Shown one piece after another: positions 9,948 to 19,379 of a DNA stretch of 55,459 nt (its first letter is position 1; every line of letters begins with the position of its first letter). Below the pieces are notes generated by a model, which saw nothing but the letters and a program-made list of their open reading frames with translations, did no database searches and was not told where the DNA came from. Position numbers and translations under genes: made by a program. The stretch lies in the NCBI GenBank assembly GCA_029834535.1, contig JAQMWT010000508.1, positions 1-55,459 of the forward strand, written 5' to 3'. The DNA comes from Chrysophaeum taylorii. Its lineage: Eukaryota; Sar; Pelagophyceae; Pelagomonadales; Pelagomonadaceae.

Positions 9948-11425
9948 ATGGAGGTCGCCACTGCGAACATGGGTGACGTGTGGCGGTTGCCCGAGCAGCA
10001 GCAGCAGCAGCAGGCGCCTTGCCTCGAGACGACGACGACGACGGGCGAGGGGAAGGCTCGAGGCCTCGTGGCGTCAGTGAAAAAAACCGCAACGCAAGAG
10101 GAGGGTGAGGAAGAGGAGCGCGGATCGAAACGTTTGCGGACGTCGCCGACGTCGCCGTCGTCGCCGCCGCGAGGTAGGTCTCCCGAGGGTCCGCCGCGCG
10201 GCGCGTCTCCCGAGGGTCCGCCGCCGCGCGGCGCGTCTCCCGAGGGTCCGCCGCCACGCGGCGCGTCTCCCGAGGGTCCGCCGCCGCCGTCGGTCGACAA
10301 GGCAGCGGGTCATAAGGTGGTGGTGACCGGGTCGACGGGCGGCAAGTCGTCGAGCTTGGAAGGCGGGCGGTCGGTCCCGGCGGATCTTCCGTGGGTAAAC
10401 CTGCTGAAGATCGGACAGGGAACGTACGGCGAGGTGTACAAGGCGCGGCCCGGACCCGAAAGGCGAGAACAAGGCGCGATCGTCGCGCTCAAGCGGCTCC
10501 TGATCCGCGACGACTGGGGATTCCCCGTGACGTCGGTCCGTTTTCTTTCCGCGACGCGTGTTACGTAGTGCTGCAGGTGCGCGAGCGGAAGATTCTCCTC
10601 GCGCTCCAGCACCCAAACCTCCATCCAAACCTCGTCCGGTTGTACGAGATGTACCAGCCGTCGCCCGAGAGCGAAGACGTCTACATGGTCTTCGAGTTCC
10701 TCGAGCTCGACCTCGAGATCATCATTCAGTCTCCCGCCGTGCGAAAGTTGGACGTCCCGCGCGTCAAGTCGTTCATGCAGCAGCTCCTCGAGGGGACAGA
10801 CTACATGCACCGCCGGTACGCGGTCATGCATCGCGATCTCAAACCCTCGAATCTCCTCGTCTCCCGGACGGGCGACCTCAAGATCTGCGATTTTGGTTTG
10901 GCGCGGACCTACCAATCCGGCCGCTCGTACACGATTCCCGTCATTACCTTGAACTACCGTCCCCCCGAGCTCCTGTTGGACTGCCGCAAGTACGGCCCGC
11001 CCGTCGATTTGTGGTCGTGCGGCTGCATCTTCGCCGAGCTCCTCGAGCGCAAGATCGCCATTCCGGGACGGACCGACGTCGAGTACTTGGAGAATATCTG
11101 GAAGCTGTGCGGCCCGCCCGAACCCTGGCCCGAGGCGAAGCGCGTCTGTCCCAAGTGGCAAACTGTCACCGACGACCTCGCCGACAAAGGTCTCGAGCGC
11201 TCGGTACGCTCGCGCTTCGCCGCCGCCGACGAGCTGGCAGCTCCCCTCGTCGACAAGTTCCTCAGACTGGCGCCTTCGAGTCGAATCTCTGCCGAGCGCG
11301 CCCTGGACGACGACTACTTTTGGTCGGGCGTCCCCGCGCTCCCGGCCGAAGACCGTGCTCTCGAGTGGGACGTGGAGATGGTGCGGGCCGCGCGCGACGA
11401 CCAACAGCGCTCGCGCCGCCGTTAG
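9948..11425 (+). CDS. Cyclin-dependent kinase, CDK9/10/12-like, with Pro-rich N-terminal repeats
   Basis: The CDS is join(9948..10535, 10577..11425), 478 residues, with a 41-nt intron (GTCCGT...CTGCAG) that keeps frame. The P-loop IGQGTYGEVYKA, the cyclin-binding helix PVTSVRE, the catalytic HRDLKPSN, DFGLA, and the T-loop end SYTIPVITLNYRPPELLL are all present. The helix sequence resembles PITALRE/PISSLRE kinases more than PSTAIRE cell-cycle CDKs, pointing to transcription or splicing control. The intron cuts this helix between PVTS and VRE. The N-terminal ~130 residues are disordered, with Gln and Pro runs and a 10-residue repeat. ATG 9948 is the first in frame (9969 is the next). Confidence 0.9.
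10178..10289 (+). repeat. 30-bp coding tandem repeat in the CDK N-terminus
   Basis: The unit GCGTCTCCCGAGGGTCCGCC with flanking GCGCG recurs at about 10205, 10235 and 10265, after a shorter first unit, and encodes GASPEGPPPR repeats. Ser-Pro sites could be phosphorylated; copy number is likely to vary between strains. Confidence 0.85.
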
Positions 11426-11641
11426 CTAGCTAGCGTCCTTCGAGGCCGGTTGTTGTTGTTGAGGGGGCGCGAGGAAAAGGGTCCATCCCCAAGCAGAGGC
11501 TCTCGTTCGTATTATGATTGTGACTTCTTATTATTATGTAAAAGGAAGGCTATGTCTTACTACCCATGATATAGAATAGGAAGAAGGAGGGAGAACAATC
11601 ACCAGAAGGACGGTTGGTTACCTACCTACCTACCTACCTAC
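11426..11641. other. Gap between convergent genes with a (CTAC)n microsatellite
   Basis: It holds the 3-prime ends of the CDK and carrier genes. A (CTAC)n run at about 11620-11645 extends into the carrier stop codon region. Confidence 0.7.
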
Positions 11642-12544
11642 CTACATGTAGCCGAGGCCACAGAGGCGTCGCAGCTGCTCCGTGAGGGGGAGTGAGATGA
11701 TGAAGACTGGCCCCAAACGGACGAAGAACGGGCCAAAACCGCGATAGAAGACGAGGGGGCCCTCCGTCCTGAAGAGGTGGTGGGCGCAGTCCAGAACGCT
11801 TTTGTAGCCGCGGGAATTTTGGTAGCGCGTCATGACAACATCGGCCGGGGTGGAAAATATGGCGGCGCAAAACGCCCCGGAAATCGAGGCCAGCGCGTGG
11901 AGGAGCGGACCATCAGGAAAGATGGCGCGCGACCTCGCCTCCGTCTTGAGACCGTCGTACCCCAACTGTTGCCCCGCGGAAAGCAACGCGCCGCGCACGA
12001 CGAGTGCTCCCGAGCCCCGAAACAACGCCTTGTCGCGCGCGAGCGTCGCGAGAGACGTCGACAGGGGTTTCGTGTGGTGCGCGGGCGCATGGCCCGCGCG
12101 GTTTCCGGTTTCGAGAAGACCACCCCTCACGATTCCGGCCTCGGCCTGGGCGAGGGTCTTCACCTGATAGACGGGCGAACTGACCCAGTACCCGACTCCG
12201 CCCGCGAGGAGACCCGCGAGAAACATAACAGCCTTGGGTGGGGTTCCGTCGCGCGCGCCGTACGCCGAAACGACGGCGTCCCGCACGTAGGGGTAACACC
12301 CGACGCGGCCCATCGACGAAATCCCAATCCCCAGGCTGTTGGCGACAACCCCGGGGCTCCACAGGCCACGGATCAAGCCCTCGCGCGCCACAATCTCGCG
12401 AGCGAACCTCCCCATCGCCTCCCTCCCCGCCGACACTTGATACCGCACCTTGAGAGTGTCGAGGGGATTCAGTACGGCGACGGCGAGCCCCCCGGCCGCG
12501 CCGCTCGCGCTCACCGACACCGCCACCTCGTATAAACCTCCCAT
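11642..12544 (-). CDS. Mitochondrial carrier family protein (SLC25, oxaloacetate/dicarboxylate-like)
   Basis: The 300 residues from ATG 12544 (MGGLYEVAVSVSASGAAGG) match the usual carrier length. The three-fold repeat shows as signature motifs: PLDTLKVRYQ in repeat 1, the degenerate PVYQVKTLAQ in repeat 2 and PADVVMTRYQ in repeat 3, each at the end of an odd-numbered membrane helix. The C-terminal FYRGFGPFFVRLGP resembles SLC25A34/35 and the yeast oxaloacetate carrier, so a dicarboxylate or oxaloacetate substrate is plausible but unproven. The open frame continues upstream to 13168, but that part lies in repeat DNA and has no carrier homology, so it was not used. Confidence 0.85.
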   Translation of the reverse strand: MGGLYEVAVSVSASGAAGGLAVAVLNPLDTLKVRYQVSAGREAMGRFAREIVAREGLIRGLWSPGVVANSLGIGISSMGRVGCYPYVRDAVVSAYGARDGTPPKAVMFLAGLLAGGVGYWVSSPVYQVKTLAQAEAGIVRGGLLETGNRAGHAPAHHTKPLSTSLATLARDKALFRGSGALVVRGALLSAGQQLGYDGLKTEARSRAIFPDGPLLHALASISGAFCAAIFSTPADVVMTRYQNSRGYKSVLDCAHHLFRTEGPLVFYRGFGPFFVRLGPVFIISLPLTEQLRRLCGLGYM

Positions 12545-12784
12545 CGAGGGGGTATGTATATCCTTTGGATGAAAAACTAACCCTCTCGAAGGTATTGACC
12601 CCTTTGCGACACGCCGCCTGCGTTGACCCAGTCGGTTGTGTGGCCTTGGATTGCGCTCGCGTGCCGATGTCGCTGATGCGGCTTTCGCTGGGACCGCCTG
12701 TGCGGTCCTCCCCCGCATGCTCAGCCGCTCTCCGGCCATGGGCGGCACAGTGCGCGGTTTCTGCGAGCCGCTCGCGCCCTTCTC

Positions 12785-13602
12785 TTGCTGGGGCGTAACT
12801 CTTTCGACGAGGCCAACATGAGCTCGCGCTTCGCGACCCTTGCGGCGTCCCAACCAACGTCCTTGCTGGCCCGCGCTTTTCTTTCTGTGTCGGTTGGAGC
12901 CGTTTGCAGGCGGACGCCGGGAGGCCTGACGAGGGCCCGTTGGCCGCGCCAGTACGACGCGCGTGCATTGACACATCGGCCGGAGCCCCGTACGGGAAGG
13001 TACAGCGGGCCGTGACGAGACAACGCGAGGCTCTTCGCGCCGAGCGCCTTGAGGCGAGCCTTCGTGCTCTCCCTGCGCGTGACGTCCGCAAGGCGTCCTT
13101 CCTGCGCGCCGACGACAAACTCTCCACCGCCGCCTGGGTGGCTTCATGGCCCTCGCGATCTCTGGCATTCTCGAACAGCGACTTCCCGGAAGTCGTTGCC
13201 AACCACTTCGGGCTGCCGTCGCCGGCCTGCGTACCGCTGTCCGGACGCGGCATTCTTAGCGACACCCAGCGGGTTCTCGACCCGTACGGCGACGTCTTGC
13301 TCACGGACAATCGCTTGGTCAACCGCAACGGAGCTCTGTCCTGCATGCTCGACTCGGTGCTTTACGTCTTGAGTGGTCTCATGCACGAAGGGGGCGTCCG
13401 GCACACGGTCGAGCCCTTTGGCTTCTTCTGGAATTGCGTCCCACCCCTCGCCCGGCGTGCTTTCCGTTCTTTCGAGTCCACGTCGAGGCTCGCTCTTGAC
13501 TTTTCAATCGCGGAGCCACCGGGAACGCCTACTCCGGGCGGTCTCCGCCTCGGCGAGGTCGAGACGATCGTATTCTGCCCGTCGCGGCAACTAACTAACT
13601 AA
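12785..13602 (+). pseudogene. Non-LTR-like retroelement polyprotein, C-terminal part, decayed (element A)
   Basis: The longest frame (12904-13602) carries LSTAAWVASWPS, NHFGLPSPAC and VLDPYGDVL, in the order seen after the reverse transcriptase in a family of protist retroelements that I recognise from memory. Part of its normal Cys pattern is lost. The following segment of the same polyprotein resumes at about 13835 beyond an inserted foreign fragment. The reverse transcriptase itself is not present in the window. Confidence 0.5.
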
Positions 13603-13835
13603 CTTCGGGCCTCTCCCGGGCATGGGAGCCAGGCTGGGCCGGCAGTAGCCGGTCCAGGATCACAGAGCAAAAATCACACAGCTGGGGTAGAGGCGAGGGA
13701 TGAAAAGCCGTTGATGGCGGACCGCCACTGCGCGCGGTCTTGTGCGAGGTCGTGCCACGAGTTGAAGGGGATGTCGCATTTCCGGAGTGCCTTGGCGAGC
13801 GACCTCCCGTACGTCATCCGACCACTAACGTCGAT
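13586..13835 (-). mobile_element. Second retroelement 3-prime end inserted in reverse (element B)
   Basis: On the minus strand, 13830 to 13680 encodes GMTYGRSLAKALRKCDIP and then SWHDLAQDRAQWR, a typical C-terminus of these reverse-transcriptase polyproteins. It ends in a short 3-prime region with GGCTCCCATGCCCGGGAG and a (GTTA)n tail finishing at 13586. It sits inside element A, whose coding resumes on the other side. A target-site duplication was not found. Confidence 0.6.
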
Positions 13836-14265
13836 CGCCGCCGCCGAGCCCAGTCGACAAGCGGGACATCCAACGCGAATACGTCGCGCACGCTGCGTAC
13901 ACCGACAGGAAATTCTGCGAGGTCGACCCGGCAGCCTCGCGGGGTCCGTTCCGGGACCGCCTTGCGGAGTTCGGGCCCCGATTGCTGGGGTTTGTAGTTG
14001 GCAATTTCGCGGAGGGTAGTGACAATCTACATGGTCTCCTCCACCCTGTTGCCCGTCAAATTGGCATCAACACCGGCCTCAAGGAGGGTGCTCCTTCCCT
14101 CGTGGCAGTTACGGCGGCTCAGACAACGCGCCTCTACCGGCGTCTCTCCATCACGTGCATCGTGAGCGTGCCCGCCTCCTTATAGCAGGCCTCCAGCATG
14201 TCGAAGGCGGTACAGCCACCGCCCACCTCAGGCAACGGCATTGCGCACAGGCGCACTTCAGGGAG
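13835..14265 (+). pseudogene. Element A, terminal coding segment
   Basis: It encodes DKRDIQREYVAHAAYTDRKF, RDRLAEFGPRLLGFVVGNF and, after frameshifts, a helical end containing HRERARLLIAGLQHVEGG. The same segment recurs at 18410-18700. It follows the 12785-13602 part once the reverse insertion is ignored. Confidence 0.55.
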
Positions 14266-14282
14266 CGCCAAGACGCTGACAG

Positions 14283-14480
14283 AAACGCCAACGGCCCCTA
14301 CGTCTCTCGGCCGCCGGGCCCCTGGCGGCGCCCGGACGGATAGGCTAACGCCATGCCGCCCTTACTTACACCTTACACCCTCCCACCCCACTCTCATTTC
14401 AGCTCGACGCTCTCGCCCCCGCCAATCTGAGCTGCTTTCATCAGCGCACGTTCGCCAACCTTTGAGTTTACTCCTAAACC
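14283..14480 (+). repeat. Element A 3-prime untranslated module, copy 1
   Basis: Starts at AACGGCCCCTACGTCTCTCG and ends near AACCTTTGAGTTTACTCCTA. Matching copies are at 18192-18412 (partial order) and 18765-18955. Two of the three copies directly follow element A coding remains, so this is its 3-prime end. Confidence 0.7.
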
Positions 14481-14910
14481 CTCTCGAAGAGAAGGTCCAA
14501 ATTGTATACTCAGACGTCACCCTTCGTCGCACGTACGTCCGGCGGCAGCACGCGTACGACCTACGGGCGGGGCCCGTCCTCTCTTCGCTTGCCCCACGAC
14601 TCGGCGATGACCCCGACTAGGTCCCGCATACCTATCTACGCCCGTCAGGCACATCCCTCCGACCCCACAGAAACACACACATCCTTCAATGGCTTCATGC
14701 GCCACACCCCCCCCCCCCTCTTAGCAGTCGACCTTAAAAGACTATACTTTCGGTCTATTAAAAGACAAGTTAAATCCGGTTTTAAACCGGTTTAAAACGT
14801 GTACTAAAGTACTAAATCTAAACCCTGACCGGTCTTTTAGGTCAGGGTAAAGTTTCAAGGAAAAGCTGGCATCACGTGGACGCTGGGAGCACCGAGGACG
14901 ATGTCACCAT
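14481..14910. other. No gene; AT-rich palindromes
   Basis: It contains a C-run (14709-14719), the self-complementary AAACCGGTTT near 14785, and a 9-bp perfect inverted repeat ACCCTGACC / GGTCAGGGT (14822-14830 and 14840-14848). Confidence 0.6.
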
Positions 14911-15495
14911 TTGACTCGCACGCTCCTCGTGCTCTTCGCCGGGTCGGGGGCGGCTTTCGTCCTCCCACGTGCCGGCGTGGCGGTTCGTGCGAGCGACGCT
15001 CTCGCTCGCCCGGGCTGTGGGCGCCGAGCTCCGCCCCTCCGATCGCTTCCGGGCGGTGAGCCCCCACTCGGGGGGCGCGAGCCGGTCCGCCCTCCTGACC
15101 CACCGCCACAGCGACCCGAAGGCTCTCTGGGACCGGCCGTATTCTTACTCGGCGTCGTTGGCTTCGTTTGCGTTTACAAGATCGGTGTCTTAACCGGAAC
15201 GAATTCGAATTTGTCGATGGAGATCTCGTCTCTTGGGACGAGAATCGACAAGATATCGAGCGACTTGGCGTCTCTCAAGTCGACGCTCGACGTCATCGCG
15301 ACCAAGGTGGACTTCATGGACCGACTCACCGGTTACGCGCTGGCGGCTGTGGTTGGAGGTCTCGTGACCCTCTACTTCACCCTGATTGGACAGGTTGGAC
15401 AGACCAAATCATCCTCACGCGCCGACTCATCCGAGTCATCTCCACCCACCGACTCACCCGAGTCACCTGCGCGCACCGACTCATCCTCGCGCTGA
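14911..15495 (+). CDS. Possible plastid membrane protein with coiled coil; start codon unresolved
   Basis: The open frame (about 195 codons) reads like an organelle protein. It has a hydrophobic start ending GSGAA before FVLPRAG, like the heterokont plastid bipartite signal with Phe at +1, then an Arg/Pro-rich stretch. A membrane segment follows (AVFLLGVVGFVCVYKIGVL, about 75-95), then a heptad-like coil (about 105-130), a second membrane segment (about 142-160) and a Ser/Asp/Pro tail with 7-residue repeats. The layout recalls DUF1640-type coiled-coil proteins. No in-frame ATG exists before the first membrane segment; the frame opens with TTG at 14911 after a stop at 14848. A short upstream exon or a relic status are both possible. 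Confidence 0.4.
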   Translation: MTRTLLVLFAGSGAAFVLPRAGVAVRASDALARPGCGRRAPPLRSLPGGEPPLGGREPVRPPDPPPQRPEGSLGPAVFLLGVVGFVCVYKIGVLTGTNSNLSMEISSLGTRIDKISSDLASLKSTLDVIATKVDFMDRLTGYALAAVVGGLVTLYFTLIGQVGQTKSSSRADSSESSPPTDSPESPARTDSSSR

Positions 15496-15874
15496 TGAGG
15501 TAGGCAAGGGGTCATCCGCCAAGAATCGCCTTCAGCCTTTGCGCCCCCGACCTCCCTCGCACGCACTAGGCAAAGGACCATAAGTTGTAGGAAAAGCAGC
15601 ACATGCCAACAGAGAGTGCGCGGCGGCAGTGACACGCACGCTGCTGCACCCAAATCAGGTGCTTCTTCTGGAGGTGAAGGTTCGTCCAACGAAACTTGAC
15701 CTCGAAGCGCTTCTCATCTTGAGCCCGGTGGTATGCGAAGGCGACGGCATCGCGTTGACGCTGGGAGCACCGGGACACGCTGCTCCACCTCCCGAATCAG
15801 GTGCATCTTCTGCGGCCGATGGCCCTTCCTCCAGAGAGTTGACTCATAATATGTACGACGCTCTGCAGCTCTTT
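15496..15874. other. No gene; local short repeats
   Basis: AATCAGGTGC with flanking sequence occurs at about 15651 and 15795, and GACGCTGGGAGCACCG at 15757 repeats one at 14879 beside the previous feature. Otherwise nothing recognisable. Confidence 0.45.
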
Positions 15875-16236
15875 GCACTCCATCATCATGAGGGTTTTCT
15901 CTCCGAATTAATACGACTTTCCCTCATGCTTACGCTTCTCCCCCCCACTTCCGCGTTCGTTCTTTCTAGATATCATCTAGAGTTTCTCTTCTGACAAGGT
16001 AAAATCCACCAGGTGCGTGCCGTAAGGTCCAGAGTCTTTTGCTCAATTAGCAGGAGCTCTGTCCCTCGTTGTCAGCGTGAAAACTTCTACGGGTCTTAAT
16101 GTCCCTGGGGAAGTTAGGAGCTATTTCCTGCCTTGTGGAGTAACACACGACATGCGGAATGGTCTGTACACGCCTAAGACCGCACGCGGCCTCTACCATG
16201 TACCCGGAGAGGGCCAAATCTCTCCACTTTCGACCC
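15875..16236 (+). repeat. Dispersed ~360-bp repeat, copy 2
   Basis: Aligns with 5319-5703 in the same orientation. Both copies carry GGAATGGTCTGTACACGCC and end at TCTCTCCA. Confidence 0.65.
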
Positions 16237-16424
16237 CTCTTCAAGACGACCGGCAACTCCATGTCGAACTGCTCGCCCTTCACGATCATCCGGGCGGTCC
16301 CGTATTTCATCCGCTCGTCCCCCGTCTTCTTTGGGTTCGGAAGTCGGCGATGGGCGGCGGGTGGTCTCCCGCCTCGCTGGCCGCCGGAAGCTTTGTCTCG
16401 TCATTAAGTGAAAGTTGGCCGAAT

Positions 16425-16480
16425 AGTAACTAACTAACTATCTTCAGACCTCCCTCCCGAGCATGGGAGCCATGCAGATT
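16425..16480 (-). repeat. (GTTA)n-tailed 3-prime module, reverse copy
   Basis: On the minus strand it reads GGCTCCCATGCTCGGGAGG and then a (GTTA)n end, the same module as at 1690-1741, 13586-13650 and 31145-31222. It marks the 3-prime end of another element B-type insertion. Confidence 0.7.
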
Positions 16481-16764
16481 AGCGGCCGGCGCAGCAGGGC
16501 CTTTGTTTGAAACGGAAGGAGGTCAAGGTTCTATTCATTGGCCCTATATTAGTGGCCGGCGCGGCAGGGCCTAGGTTGAAAGCTTATCAACGGAGCCTTA
16601 CTTTTACTGCGAGTTTAGTCCCCATCCTGGCGGACTGTCCTTACGCTCGACGCTCTGATCAAGAGGATATCAATGGTGCTCTGATCGGCCGCTCTGCCTG
16701 TTATGCCCTTAACCTTAGTTTACTCCCTAACTCTGCTCGCGCGCCGTTATGGAGTCGCGCACCG

Positions 16765-17101
16765 TTATGGAGAACGGTGCCTTCTGAACCCGCGCCTTGC
16801 GAGGGCATTGGCCCTCCCGGCGTAGGTTGGCACCTGTTCTCCTGGCGAACGGGCCGGTTGGCAGCCGGAAGGCTCGCAGCGGGACGGGGTATGCCCGGGG
16901 GGTACAGAAGGAAGTCGACGACGAAGTTGGTAGTGAGTCAGAATGTCCGCGGTCTCGAAAACGAGGCTGAGGTATTCCACGTACGGCCGGGGTCTCAGTA
17001 CTGCACTCCGTGAATGCCACATACCAACGAATACATGGTACTCCCTCGCTCAAGACCGTGACAACTGGCGACAGACCGCCAACTCGCCGCCAAGCCCACA
17101 C
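16765..17101 (+). pseudogene. Element B-type fragment: repeat segment plus polyprotein C-terminus
   Basis: 16765-16925 matches 1403-1560 inside the SINE-like insertion. 16943-17080 encodes RYSTYGRGLSTALRECHIP and SLAQDRDNWRQ, homologous to the element B C-terminus at 13680-13830. The SINE-like element may therefore be an internally deleted derivative of element B. Confidence 0.55.
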
Positions 17102-17256
17102 CCAACCCCTCTAGAACGAACGCCCGGTGACTCCAATTCCGCGCCCCGCAGCGCTGAGATTAGCCGACGCCCCACGCATGCGTTGGGCTAGCCTCTAGTT
17201 AATTACTTAAGTAGGTAATTATAGTGTTAAATCGGTAACTACTCGTAAGTTAGATC

Positions 17257-18036
17257 TCAGCGGAGCGCGTGGGCCTCCGCGGCAAGTAGGGCGTACCAGG
17301 AGCGCACGGCGTCGAGATGCGAGGTTTCCGCCGCGGTTTTTGCGGCAATCGAGGCGAGCCAATCCCGATGATGCACGATATACTTGAGTCGCGCGGCGGG
17401 CGTGGCGTCGACGGCAATTCGTCGAGTACCGACCAGGAGTTCGATGGCGGTCGGCGGCGAAGCCCCGTCGCAGCGTCGCTCGGCCATGATGGTGACTAGG
17501 AACCTTCGGCCGCGGCGGAGCGCGGGGCGCCTCAGCGGGGAGTTAGGAGGATTGTCGTCGCGCCAGACTTCCTTGACGGGCGCGTAGCCGCCCTCGTGAA
17601 GTGCTAGACGCAAATCCCGCGCGTGAGCGAGAAACTGCTGCGTTGGCTGCAAGACGTAGCGCCGAGGCCCTCGGTCGCGTCGTGTCGCGTCGCGAATGAC
17701 GCGAGCGGCCGTGCGACCTCCGAGGCCGGCAACGATCGCCGTCTCGGCGTCGACGTCGGCGAGGCCGTCGCTCTCGACGAAGGCGAGCGGCGCGAGGCCG
17801 AGCGACGCGAAGTGCGCCCGCGCGCACTCGAGGGGCTCGCGAGCGATGTCGACGGCCACGACGTCGCGGCCCCGCGCGCACAACTCGGCCGCGACAAACC
17901 CGTGGTCGCATCCGATGTCCGCAACGAGGCCGCGTGGGGCCGAGCCGGCGTCACCGCCACAAGACCAGGGGGCCTGGGCTAAGGCTGTGAGGTCGGAAAG
18001 CCGAGGAGACAACGTCAACAACAGGCTGATCATCAT
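17257..18036 (-). CDS. trmK: TrmK-like tRNA adenine-N1 methyltransferase
   Basis: From ATG 18036 (MMISLLLTLSPRLSDL) the protein has 259 residues. The SAM-binding motif VADIGCDHGFVAAEL (38-52), AVDIAREPLECAR, the AIVAGLGGRTAARVI segment in place of the usual catalytic NPPY, and YVLQPTQQF are all typical of TrmK (COG2384). That family makes m1A22 in bacterial tRNAs. The frame is open to 18195, but the extra N-terminus runs into repeat DNA, so the internal ATG was preferred; the hydrophobic N-terminus could also form part of an organelle signal. Such proteins are mainly bacterial, so organellar origin or transfer is likely. It lies between retroelement remains. Confidence 0.8.
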   Translation of the reverse strand: MMISLLLTLSPRLSDLTALAQAPWSCGGDAGSAPRGLVADIGCDHGFVAAELCARGRDVVAVDIAREPLECARAHFASLGLAPLAFVESDGLADVDAETAIVAGLGGRTAARVIRDATRRDRGPRRYVLQPTQQFLAHARDLRLALHEGGYAPVKEVWRDDNPPNSPLRRPALRRGRRFLVTIMAERRCDGASPPTAIELLVGTRRIAVDATPAARLKYIVHHRDWLASIAAKTAAETSHLDAVRSWYALLAAEAHALR

Positions 18037-18191
18037 CACGCTAACCCCTTGGCACCACAGACATTCGTCGTCTTTGGCGCCATCGTGCCGTAAGTAGCTC
18101 TCGCTCACTCGCCGACTCGCCCCGCCTTCCTTTGCTCTCGAATCTCTGATTGACCACTCTGAGCTGCCCCGCTTCCACGCCCGCTCCGTGT

Positions 18192-18412
18192 TCAACCTTT
18201 GAGTTTACTCTTAAACAAACCCCTTCTGCCAACGGCCCCTACGTCTCTCGGCCCCTGGGCCCCTCGCAGCGCCCGGACGGTTAGGCTAACGCCTTGCCGT
18301 CCCACTCACCCCACTCTCCTTTCAGGTCGACGCTCTCACCCCCGCCAATCTAAGCTGCTTTGATCAGCGCACGTTCGCTAACCTTTGAGTTTGCGCCTAA
18401 AACCCCTTCTGG
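18192..18412 (+). repeat. Element A 3-prime module, copy 2
   Basis: It contains CCCCTACGTCTCTCGGCCCC and ends in AACCTTTGAGTTTGCGCCTA. It sits directly before the second element A coding fragment. Confidence 0.65.
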
Positions 18413-18700
18413 GGTCCGTTCCGGGACCGCCTTGCGGAGTTCGGGCCCCGATTGCTGGGGTTTGTAGTTGGTAATTCCGCGGAGGGTAGTGACAACCTGC
18501 ATGGTCTCTCCACCGTGATGCCCGTCAAATTGGCATCAACACCGGCCTCAAGGAGGGTGCTCCTACCCTCGCGGCAGCCACGGCGGCTCAGACAACGCGC
18601 CCCTACCGGCGTCTCTCCATCACGGTGCATCGTGAGCGTGCCCGTCTTATTCTAGCAGGCCTCCAGTATGTCGAAGGCGGTGCAGCCACCGCCCACCTCC
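18410..18700 (+). pseudogene. Element A terminal coding segment, copy 2
   Basis: It repeats 13960-14260 almost base for base at its start (GGGGTCCGTTCCGGGACCGC) and encodes LLGFVVGNSAEGSDNLHGL and, after frameshifts, HRERARLILAGLQYVEGG. Confidence 0.6.
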
Positions 18701-18764
18701 GGCAACGGCATTACGTACAGGCGCACTTCCGGGAGCGAGCGCCAAGACGCTTATAGAAACGCCA

Positions 18765-18955
18765 ACGGCCCCTACGTCTCTCGGCCGCCGGGTCCCTGGC
18801 GGCGCCCGGACGGTTAGGCTTACGCCTTGTCACCCCCCTTACACCCACACCCACTCTCATTTCAGCTCGACGCTCTCAACCCCCGCCAATGTAGGCCGCT
18901 TTGATCAGCGCACGTTCGCTAACCTTTGAGTTTACTCCTAAAACCCCTTCTGAAT
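18765..18955 (+). repeat. Element A 3-prime module, copy 3
   Basis: Same start and end landmarks as 14283-14480, directly behind the second coding fragment. Confidence 0.7.
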
Positions 18956-19379
18956 GTACTCCTTAACCCCTTCGGAGTTCTGGCCGCCCGTGCATATGAC
19001 TACTTGTGAGGACACGGCGCGTTTGAGCGCGTGCCCGCGCACCAGCCCTGAATAGCGGCACGGCACGTGCGCAGCACAATTCTGCGCACGGTTTTTCCCA
19101 CGGGCCATATAGCCCTCCTCTTCCCTCCCGCCTGAACTAAAATTCATTGACAGCGATAGCGTCGCTCTTGCACTCTAATATCACGTGAAGCAAAATGCCT
19201 TTGCTCTGAGGTCGCAATGGTCAACGTTAGAGGTAAAGCCAAGGTGGCTTCTAGGTGTCAGAGTCGAAAGTAAAGTAGAATAAAGTAGAATAAAGTAAAA
19301 TCCAGTAAATTAAGATAAAGTCGGCTTGCAACGGTTTTCGCAGCCCACGGCATTCGCAAGCCGTTGCAAGCCGTCTACG
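18956..19379. other. No gene; AGTAAAATAAAG repeats and a perfect inverted repeat
   Basis: Near 19268-19318 AGTAGAATAA-type units recur. GGCTTGCAACGG (19323-19334) and CCGTTGCAAGCC (19361-19372) form a 12-bp perfect inverted repeat with a 26-nt spacer. Confidence 0.55.

Noticed and set aside
12545..13168. 208-residue N-terminal extension of the mitochondrial carrier
   Set aside because: It lies over retroelement remains, has no carrier homology, and the internal ATG at 12544 gives the standard length.
14020..14240. Ankyrin-like reading on the minus strand (STLLEAGVDANL)
   Set aside because: The opposite strand has a better continuous match to a retroelement polyprotein C-terminus, and the pattern repeats at 18540-18630 with that element.
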